A model generated the notes under the pieces. It made no database searches and had not been told where the DNA came from. It saw nothing but the letters and a program-made list of their open reading frames with translations. The position numbers and the translations under genes are program-made. From Clostridiales bacterium UBA4706 (GTDB lineage: Bacteria; Bacillota; Clostridia; Oscillospirales; Oscillospiraceae), in NCBI GenBank assembly GCA_002404605.1, contig DHKA01000005.1:27249-45506 (forward strand): DNA of 18,258 nt, in the 5' to 3' direction. This document shows, in pieces, positions 13,380-18,258 of the stretch. Position 1 is the first letter of the stretch. The number at the start of each line of letters is the position of its first letter.

Positions 13380-14276
13380 TCAGCAGTAGATATCCACGGC
13401 GTGGTGGTGCGAGCGGAGACAAAGCTCTTGATGCGCGCCGCCGTCCTCGCCGTCGCGCGTCCAGGGTACGGGTTCTTCAAACGTGAATTTCACGAAGCTC
13501 GATTGCACGACCGCGAGACAGGGGCTGTCGTAGGTCTTGTTGAGCACGCCCGTGAGGATGCTGTTGATCTCCGCCACGTCCTTCGGGCGGCGGACGAGCA
13601 GCACTTCAAACTTGCCGTCCGAGAGATCGACGAGCTCGTCGTTTAGGCGCACCATGCCCGCGACGCTCAGGGAGTTGGACATGGCGCCGTAAATGAAGTC
13701 GCCCTCAATGACGCCGTCCTCGTGCTCGATGACGGTCTTATAGCTTTTGATGGTGGAAAGGGCGTTGAGCCCGCCGAGAACGTATGCCAGATGGCCAAGC
13801 GTGCGCTTTAGCTCCTGGTCGGTCTTGTAGCTCACCTCGGTGAACGCGCCGAACGCGGCGATGTACGTGAAAAAGCCGACGCCGTCCATTTCGCCGACAT
13901 CGTAGTGCAGCGGCTTCCCGGCAAGGATCATCTCGGCGGCGCGCGCCGGCTGGCGCATCGGAAGGCCGAGCGTGTTCGCCACGTCGTTCGCTGTGCCCAT
14001 CGGGATGTAGCCGAGTTTGGGGCGCTTTTCCTCCGGCAGCGTCATCAGGCCCGCGATCGTATCGGAGAGCGTCCCGTCGCCGCCGAGACAGACGAGCCGC
14101 TCATAGTTCGTGGCGTTTTCCGCAACGATCTTCGACGCCGTGCCGGGCGCGGTCGTATAAAAGACGGTCGGACAGTATCCGTTCAGAGCGAATGTGGAGA
14201 CCGCCGTACCAAGATTGAGATCGGACATCGACCGTCCGGCGGCGGGATTTACCAGCATCATCAATGACTTGGCCAT
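13380..14276 (-). CDS. Diacylglycerol kinase-family lipid kinase (YegS/DgkB-like)
   Basis: A 298-residue soluble lipid kinase of the DAGK catalytic family. These enzymes phosphorylate diacylglycerol or related lipids with ATP at the membrane surface, and in Gram-positives recycle diacylglycerol from lipoteichoic acid synthesis. Motifs: LVNPAAGR (8-15), the nucleotide-binding GGDGTL (65-70), PMGTANDVA (92-100), then YDVGEMDG and FTYIAAFGAFTEVSY. The C-terminal WTRDGEDGG matches the conserved DGE block of the family. ATG 14276 follows GAGG at 8 bases; the ATG at 14321 is rejected because it adds 15 residues with no family match. It appears to be a single gene in its own unit between rpsT and the TAXI operon. 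The lipid substrate is not determined. Confidence 0.88.
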   Translation of the reverse strand: MAKSLMMLVNPAAGRSMSDLNLGTAVSTFALNGYCPTVFYTTAPGTASKIVAENATNYERLVCLGGDGTLSDTIAGLMTLPEEKRPKLGYIPMGTANDVANTLGLPMRQPARAAEMILAGKPLHYDVGEMDGVGFFTYIAAFGAFTEVSYKTDQELKRTLGHLAYVLGGLNALSTIKSYKTVIEHEDGVIEGDFIYGAMSNSLSVAGMVRLNDELVDLSDGKFEVLLVRRPKDVAEINSILTGVLNKTYDSPCLAVVQSSFVKFTFEEPVPWTRDGEDGGAHQELCLRSHHHAVDIYC

Positions 14277-14309
14277 TGCATATACCTCGCAAATGTTGTT
14301 CGTTTGGCA

Positions 14310-14395
14310 TGGGCGGGGCACTGCCCTGCCCGGATAATTATTATAATGTATTTTCCCTTATAATTTATGTCTTTTTTGCAAATTTGCAATTCCTT
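14310..14395 (-). promoter_or_regulatory. Upstream region of the lipid kinase gene
   Basis: An AT-rich stretch with two -10-like boxes on the minus strand (TATAAT and TATAAG between 14345 and 14368) and two TTGCAA/TTTGCAA copies, but none at exactly 17 bp. Nearer the gene, GGGCGGGGC and GCCCTGCCC form a 9-bp hairpin (one G-T pair) in the presumed leader. Confidence 0.35.
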
Positions 14396-14403
14396 TATAA
14401 GTA

Positions 14404-14437
14404 TAAAAAACAGTGCGGCAGAAATCTGCCGCACTGT
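14404..14437 (-). terminator. Intrinsic terminator of rpsT
   Basis: On the minus strand a perfect 12-bp stem (ACAGTGCGGCAG and complement, 14410-14421 and 14426-14437, 4-base loop) is followed by TTTTTATAC (six T counting the last stem base). It lies 13 bp after the rpsT stop. Confidence 0.93.
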
Positions 14438-14450
14438 CCGGTTTTGAGGA

Positions 14451-14717
14451 TTATTCGCTCAGCGCGTTCATCTTGGAAGCCATGCTGGACTTCTTGCGAG
14501 CTGCGTTGTTCTTGTGGAGCAGACCCTTGGACACCGCGCGGTCAACCGACTTGACAGCGGCTTTGTAGGCAGCCTCGGCGTTCTCCTTATTTCCTTCCGT
14601 CGCAGCGGCGTCAAACTTTTTGATCGTGGTCTTGAGCTCAGACTTGTCCGCCTTGTTGCGCTCGGCGCGAACACGGGAGACGAGAACCCTCTTGGCCGAA
14701 GACTTGATGTTGGCCAT
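14451..14717 (-). CDS. rpsT: 30S ribosomal protein S20
   Basis: An 88-residue, Lys/Ala-rich, fully helical primary 16S rRNA-binding protein of the small subunit. The start MANIKSSAKRVLVSRVRAER and the C-terminal block GLLHKNNAARKKSSMASKMN are typical of S20, and the length is normal. GGAGG lies 11 bases before ATG 14717. It is monocistronic with a strong promoter and a strong terminator. S20 represses its own translation in E. coli; whether the roughly 50-base leader here does the same cannot be judged from the sequence. Confidence 0.97.
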   Translation of the reverse strand: MANIKSSAKRVLVSRVRAERNKADKSELKTTIKKFDAAATEGNKENAEAAYKAAVKSVDRAVSKGLLHKNNAARKKSSMASKMNALSE

Positions 14718-14774
14718 TCTTTAGCCACCTCCTCCATTCAATACTCCTGCGGATCGACGAACCCGCGTTTTGAT

Positions 14775-14803
14775 ATTATAAAGGAGGATTCTTGATTTTG
14801 CAA
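14775..14803 (-). promoter_or_regulatory. Promoter of rpsT
   Basis: On the minus strand TTGCAA (14798-14803), a 17-bp spacer and a perfect TATAAT (14775-14780). An A/T-rich block lies just upstream of the -35, which could act as an UP element. The predicted leader is about 50 bases. Confidence 0.85.
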
Positions 14804-14833
14804 GCACTTTTTTCGTTTTCTCTGCAAAAATTT

Positions 14834-14863
14834 TGCATACTTTTGTGTCTCTTTCAAATACTG
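14834..14863 (+). promoter_or_regulatory. Probable sigma-G-type promoter of gpr
   Basis: TGCATA (14834-14839), 17 bp, then AATACTG (14857-14863). The Bacillus sigma-G consensus is close to TGAATA-N17/18-CATACTA, giving 5 of 6 and 5 of 7 matches. A start near 14870 places the ribosome site AGGAGG at 14881-14886 inside the transcript and leaves the upstream ATG 14874 almost at the 5' end. gpr is a known forespore sigma-G gene in Bacillus, which supports the reading. Confidence 0.5.
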
Positions 14864-14894
14864 ACCACAAGATATGGCACAGGAGGAAACTCTC

Positions 14895-15773
14895 TTGAAA
14901 AAATCTTTCCGAACCGACCTCGCGTGCGAGTCGCGCGACGTATGGACCCGAACGCGCGGCGCAGACCCTGCGGGCGTCTCGGCGCGGTCTGAATCGCGCG
15001 ACGGTCTCGGCGTTGAGACCGTGGAGATACTGGATGAGGAAGCGGCTAAGAAATTATGTAAACCGATAGGGCGCTATGTCACGATATCGCTCGACGCGCT
15101 CGTCCGGCGCGAAGAGGACGCCTTTCGCCGCGCGTGCGGCGTTCTGGCGCGCGAGATCCGCACACAGCTTGCCATGGAGCCGGAGGACGGCGTGCTAGTC
15201 GTCGGGCTGGGGAATCCGGACATCACGCCGGACGCCGTCGGGCCTCTCGCTGCCGAATGCGTCCTCGTCACGCGCCATCTGAAAACACGCCTGCCGGAGG
15301 AGTTCGCGGCGTTCCGCCCTGTGAGCGTTTTCCGTACCGGCGTTCTCGGCACGACCGGCATCGAGAGCGCGGCGCTCGTCCGCGGCGTCGTCTCACTCGT
15401 CCGACCCGACCGCGTGATCGCCGTGGATGCGCTCTCCGCACGGGAGGCAGCGCGGCTCTGCCGTGCTGTGCAGGTGACAAACGCGGGCATTGTCCCCGGC
15501 TCCGGCGTCGGCAACGCACGCAGCGCGCTCACGGAGGAAACGCTCGGCGTTCCGGTCGTTGCCGTCGGCGTACCGACGGTCGTGGATGCGCGCACGCTCT
15601 GCGCCGACCTTTCCGGCACGGAGATCGATCTGCCGGAGAATACGGAACTTTTTGTTACGCCGCGGGACATCGACACGCGCGTGCGCGACAGCGCCCGGCT
15701 CGTCGGGTACGCGATCGATCTCGCGCTGCACGACGCGCTCACCATAGAGGACATCGACATGTTTCTTGCCTGA
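14895..15773 (+). CDS. gpr: GPR endopeptidase (germination/spore protease)
   Basis: A 292-residue protease that degrades small acid-soluble spore proteins during germination. Made in the forespore as a zymogen, it self-cleaves near its N-terminus. Matching blocks: RTDLACE (6-12), LVVGLGNPDITPDAVGP (101-117), FRTGVLGTTGIES (146-158), VIAVDAL (174-180), GIVPGSGVGN (198-207) and GVPVVAVGVPTVVDA (218-232). Asp113 and Asp178 fall where the two catalytic aspartates of the Bacillus enzyme are expected. The start is taken as TTG 14895, because AGGAGG (14881-14886) stands 8 bases before it and MKKSFRTDLA resembles the family N-terminus. The in-frame ATG 14874 has no ribosome site. The segment before RTDLA is shorter than in Bacillus. 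It is followed immediately by parS. Confidence 0.93.
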   Translation: MKKSFRTDLACESRDVWTRTRGADPAGVSARSESRDGLGVETVEILDEEAAKKLCKPIGRYVTISLDALVRREEDAFRRACGVLAREIRTQLAMEPEDGVLVVGLGNPDITPDAVGPLAAECVLVTRHLKTRLPEEFAAFRPVSVFRTGVLGTTGIESAALVRGVVSLVRPDRVIAVDALSAREAARLCRAVQVTNAGIVPGSGVGNARSALTEETLGVPVVAVGVPTVVDARTLCADLSGTEIDLPENTELFVTPRDIDTRVRDSARLVGYAIDLALHDALTIEDIDMFLA

Positions 15774-15789
15774 TGTTTCACGTGAAACA
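15774..15789. promoter_or_regulatory. parS site 1
   Basis: A perfect 16-bp copy of the bacterial chromosomal centromere TGTTTCACGTGAAACA, the binding site of ParB/Spo0J. It begins at the base directly after the gpr stop codon. Confidence 0.97.
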
Positions 15790-15819
15790 TCGTCAGCCGC
15801 AGAAAGCCGCCGCGAAAAA

Positions 15820-15835
15820 TGTTTCACGTGAAACA
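15820..15835. promoter_or_regulatory. parS site 2
   Basis: A second perfect TGTTTCACGTGAAACA, 46 bp (centre to centre) from the first. It ends 1 bp before the -35 box of the parAB promoter. Confidence 0.97.
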
Positions 15836-15836
15836 G

Positions 15837-15865
15837 TTGCAAAATAGAGAGCGCATCATTATAAT
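15837..15865 (+). promoter_or_regulatory. Promoter of parA-parB
   Basis: TTGCAA (15837-15842), a 17-bp spacer, then a perfect TATAAT (15860-15865). It predicts a start near 15872 and a leader of about 135 bases. The adjoining parS suggests control by ParB. Confidence 0.85.
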
Positions 15866-15895
15866 AAACGGTGCTACAAAACAGAAACGGTAAAA

Positions 15896-15964
15896 CTCCC
15901 TCGGTCTCGCCTGCGGCGAGCAGGGTCCCTCAAAGAGAGACGGCCCGGCGCGCCGCGCCGGGCC
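15896..15964 (+). repeat. Degenerate dispersed repeat plus GC hairpin in the parAB leader
   Basis: 15896-15941 reads CTCCCTCGGTC, a hairpin CTCGCC/GGCGAG (loop TGC), CAGGGTCCCTC, then AAAGAGAGAC, which follows the order of the dispersed repeat (CCCTCAGTC, hairpin, CAGC, CCC). It is followed by a perfect 9-bp GGCCCGGCG/CGCCGGGCC hairpin (15942-15964, loop of 5). No T-run follows, so this is a structured leader rather than a plain terminator. Confidence 0.5.
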
Positions 15965-16006
15965 GGAAGGAGTTCCCCCGTACAAACGCCAAAAGGGGGC
16001 AAAGAA

Positions 16007-16762
16007 ATGGGCAAGGTGATCGCCGTCGCCAACCAGAAGGGCGGCGTCGGCAAAACGACAACGAGCGTGAATCTCACGGCGGCGCTGGCGAGACTGGGAA
16101 AGAAAACGCTGCTCGCGGACTTCGACCCGCAGGGCAACAGCACGTCCGGTATGGGCGTATCCAAACGCAGCAACCCGACGGCATACGATGTCGTGATGGG
16201 CAGCGCGAGCGCGGAGGACGCCGTCATCCGTCTGCCGTACGGCTGGGTGCTGCCGTCGAACACCGACCTTTCGGGCGCAGAGGTCGAGCTCGCCAACGTG
16301 GAGCGACGCGAATACCGCCTGCGCGAAGCGATCGACACGATCCGGGACGATTTCGACTACATATTTATTGATTGCCCGCCGTCGCTTGGCATTCTGACGC
16401 TCAACGCCTTCACCGCGGCGGACAGCCTGCTCGTGCCGCTGCAGTGCGAATACTACGCGATGGAGGGCGTGGCCGATCTCACAACGTCGGTGAAGATCGC
16501 CAACCGGCGGCTGAACAAAAATCTTTACATCGAGGGCATACTGCTCACGATGTACGATAACCGCCTGAATTTCTCCACGCAGGTGGCGGAAGAGCTGCGG
16601 CGGTATTTCGGCGCGCGGGTATACGACACGGTCATTCCGCGCAACGTCCGTCTGGCCGAGGCGCCGAGCCACGGCCGCCCGATCACGGAATACGACGCCG
16701 GATCGAAGGGCGCGCGCGCATATCTCGCCGCCGCCGAGGAATTTTTGCAAAGGCAGGGATGA
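16007..16762 (+). CDS. parA: Chromosome partitioning ATPase ParA (Soj)
   Basis: A 251-residue cytoplasmic P-loop ATPase of the ParA/MinD class. It binds DNA non-specifically in its ATP form, and ParB at parS stimulates its ATPase to separate origins; in Bacillus Soj also acts on DnaA. Visible: deviant Walker A NQKGGVGKTTTSVNL (9-23), switch I region LADFDPQGNSTSG (36-48), and Walker B FIDCPPSLGILTLNA near 121-135. It has the short N-terminus of chromosomal ParA, without a plasmid-type DNA-binding extension. ATG 16007 has the G-rich sequence AAAGGGGGC 6-14 bases upstream. It overlaps parB by 4 bp (ATGA), indicating translational coupling. Two parS sites stand upstream. Confidence 0.95.
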   Translation: MGKVIAVANQKGGVGKTTTSVNLTAALARLGKKTLLADFDPQGNSTSGMGVSKRSNPTAYDVVMGSASAEDAVIRLPYGWVLPSNTDLSGAEVELANVERREYRLREAIDTIRDDFDYIFIDCPPSLGILTLNAFTAADSLLVPLQCEYYAMEGVADLTTSVKIANRRLNKNLYIEGILLTMYDNRLNFSTQVAEELRRYFGARVYDTVIPRNVRLAEAPSHGRPITEYDAGSKGARAYLAAAEEFLQRQG

Positions 16763-17652
16763 AGATGGCAAAAGAAAAGACATCACGGCTCGGGACCGGG
16801 CTTTCCGCCCTGTTCGGCGAGGAGGAAAACGTCCTCGAAAACGAAACGGTGCAGACCCTGCCGATCTCGCGGGTCGAGCCGCGCAAGGATCAGCCGCGCC
16901 GGGAGTTCGATCCCGCGGCGATCGAGGAGCTGGCGGCGTCCATCCGCGAATACGGACTGATCCAGCCCATCACGGTGCGTCCGCTCGATAAGGGGTATTA
17001 CCAGATCATCGCCGGCGAGCGCCGCTGGCGCGCGTCCCGCGCCGCCGGGCTCAAGGAAGTGCCGGTGCGTATTCTGGAGGCGGACGACAAGCTCGCCATG
17101 GAGCTCGCGCTCGTGGAAAACCTCCAGCGCGAGGACTTAAACCCCATGGAAGAGGCCGCAGGCTATAAAAAGCTCATGGACGACTACGGCCTCACGCAGG
17201 AGCAGGTCGCCTCACGCGTGCAGAAATCGCGCCCCGCGGTCACGAACGCGCTGCGGCTCCTCTCTCTCGGCGAAACGCTGCAGAAGAAGGTTTCCGCAGG
17301 AAAGCTTTCCGCCGGACACGCGCGGGCGCTCCTGCCGCTCAAGACCGAAACGCTGCGCGAAAAAGCCGCCGCGGAGGTCGAATCCCGCGGGCTGAGCGTC
17401 CGGCAGACGGAAACGCTCGTCGCTTCCCTGCTCCGCCAGGCGGAGCAGCCGGAAAAGGAAGAGAAAAAGCCGCCGGTCGTGGATTACGTCCGCGAGGCGG
17501 AAAAGGCGCTCAGCGACGCGCTGGGCCGCGGCGTTAAATTCCAGGGCGGGCAGAAAAAAGGCCGCATCGCACTGGAGTTCTATTCTGCGGACGACCGCGA
17601 GGCGCTGATGGAAGCGCTCAAGAACATGGACAAGCCATGGAAAAAGAAATAA
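16759..17652 (+). CDS. parB: ParB/Spo0J centromere-binding CTPase
   Basis: A 297-residue protein that loads at parS, slides as a CTP-dependent clamp along DNA and recruits SMC and ParA. Domains: the N-terminal segment RLGTGLSALFG (10-20), the ParA-contacting motif; the ParB/sulfiredoxin-like CTP-binding domain at about 34-125 with GERRWRA (86-92) and ENLQREDLNPMEEA (120-133); a helix-turn-helix at about 144-170 (LTQEQVASRVQKSRPAVTNALRLL); and a C-terminal dimer domain from about 225. Its ATG overlaps the parA stop. A second ATG six bases later (16765) is equally possible. Length is normal for chromosomal Spo0J. Matching parS sites upstream complete the system. Confidence 0.95.
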   Translation: MKMAKEKTSRLGTGLSALFGEEENVLENETVQTLPISRVEPRKDQPRREFDPAAIEELAASIREYGLIQPITVRPLDKGYYQIIAGERRWRASRAAGLKEVPVRILEADDKLAMELALVENLQREDLNPMEEAAGYKKLMDDYGLTQEQVASRVQKSRPAVTNALRLLSLGETLQKKVSAGKLSAGHARALLPLKTETLREKAAAEVESRGLSVRQTETLVASLLRQAEQPEKEEKKPPVVDYVREAEKALSDALGRGVKFQGGQKKGRIALEFYSADDREALMEALKNMDKPWKKK

Positions 17653-17670
17653 TTTTGAGGAGAATATATC

Positions 17671-18258
17671 ATGCTGGACATTCGTTTTATCCGTGAAAAC
17701 CCGGAGCTCGTGCGCGAGAACATCCGCAAAAAGTTCCAGGACAAGAAGCTCCCCCTCGTGGACGAGGTGCTGGAGCTCGATGAGAAGCTGCGTGCGGCGA
17801 AAACCGAGGCAAACGAGCTTCGCGCCAACCGCAACGCTCTTTCCAAGAAGATCGGCATGCTGATGGGCCAGGCGAAGAAGGACCCCTCCAAGCTGGAAGA
17901 GGCCGAGAGCGTCAAAGCCGAGGTCGCGCGCGAGGCCGCGCGTCTCGCTGAGCTGGAAAAGCTCGAACCGGAATACGAAGCCGAGCTGAAAGAGCGCATG
18001 ATGGTCATCCCGCAAATGATCGATCCGAGCGTACCCATCGGCCCGGATGACAGCTATAACGTCGAGGTGCAGCGCTTCGGCGAAGCGACCGTGCCCGATT
18101 TTGAGATCCCCTACCACACGGAGATCATGGAGAGCTTCAACGGCGTCGATCTGGACGCGGCGCGCCGCGTCTCCGGCAACGGCTTTTATTACCTTCGCGG
18201 CGATATCGCCCGCCTGCACTCCGCGGTGCTGGCCTACGCGCGCGACTTTATGATCGAC
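17671..18258 (+). CDS. serS: Seryl-tRNA synthetase, N-terminal part (runs off the window)
   Basis: The first 196 codons of a class II aminoacyl-tRNA synthetase that charges tRNA-Ser. The start MLDIRFIRENPELVRENI and the long charged coiled-coil arm (about residues 30-105, LDEKLRAAKTEANELRANRN and following) are the tRNA-binding arm of SerS. IPQMIDPSVPIGPDDSYNVEVQ then leads into the catalytic domain. Motifs 1-3 lie mainly beyond the window end. TGAGGAG lies 8-14 bases before ATG 17671, and the gap to parB is only 18 bp with no terminator, so it is probably co-transcribed with parAB. No T-box leader is present here. Confidence 0.96.
   Translation, partial: MLDIRFIRENPELVRENIRKKFQDKKLPLVDEVLELDEKLRAAKTEANELRANRNALSKKIGMLMGQAKKDPSKLEEAESVKAEVAREAARLAELEKLEPEYEAELKERMMVIPQMIDPSVPIGPDDSYNVEVQRFGEATVPDFEIPYHTEIMESFNGVDLDAARRVSGNGFYYLRGDIARLHSAVLAYARDFMID

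Noticed and set aside
14718..14894. Replication origin between rpsT and gpr
   Set aside because: AT-rich and next to parS, but no TTATCCACA-type DnaA box cluster is seen. The best match, near 14861-14869, has only 6 of 9 bases and is isolated.
14874..14894. ATG 14874 as start of gpr
   Set aside because: It has no ribosome site and lies at the predicted transcript start; TTG 14895 has AGGAGG at ideal distance.
1..18258. CRISPR array, tRNA or rRNA genes, prophage or transposase genes
   Set aside because: No regularly spaced direct repeats, cloverleaf sequences, rRNA segments or mobile-element proteins were seen on either strand.

Overview
The window looks like chromosome from a GC-rich, spore-forming member of the Clostridia, probably in or near the Oscillospiraceae. 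The evidence is a GPR spore protease, chromosomal parS sites with parA/parB, a FeoB-linked Cys-rich peptide, an orphan MsmK/UgpC-type ABC ATPase, AGGAGG-type ribosome sites, housekeeping promoters of the form TTGCAA-N17-TATAAT, and small palindromic intergenic repeats. This placement is inferred from gene content; no search was run.

Layout. 1-684 (+) holds the end of feoB, a small Cys-rich membrane peptide and an HMA metal-binding protein, closed by two hairpins. 774-14717 is entirely on the minus strand. Read in coordinate order it holds a sugar-nucleotide transferase, a UgpC/MsmK ABC ATPase, glyA, galE, a 1310-residue RND transporter, a TRAP 4TM/12TM permease with its TAXI binding lipoprotein, a diacylglycerol-kinase-family lipid kinase, and rpsT. 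From 14895 all genes run on the plus strand: gpr, two parS sites, parA, parB and the 5' part of serS.

The two best-defined units are the TRAP-TAXI pair (own promoter, binding protein first, a hairpin between the genes) and the parS-parAB partition locus. In the latter, one parS abuts the gpr stop codon and the other lies 1 bp from the parAB -35 box, which suggests that ParB loading and parAB transcription are coupled. Most other genes appear to be single units, each with its own hairpin or terminator.

Most unusual items: (1) the RND transporter carries about 280 extra residues, mainly predicted coiled coil with a small helical tip, at the position of the docking domain, and has no adaptor or outer-membrane partner gene nearby. 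It may be a self-contained, cell-wall-spanning version of the pump. (2) A short two-hairpin intergenic repeat occurs in several forms across the window, including a 208-bp inverted composite directly in front of glyA. (3) A separate 160-bp, nearly complete palindrome with MITE-like ends lies between the RND and TRAP genes. No CRISPR array, rRNA, tRNA, prophage or transposase gene was seen.
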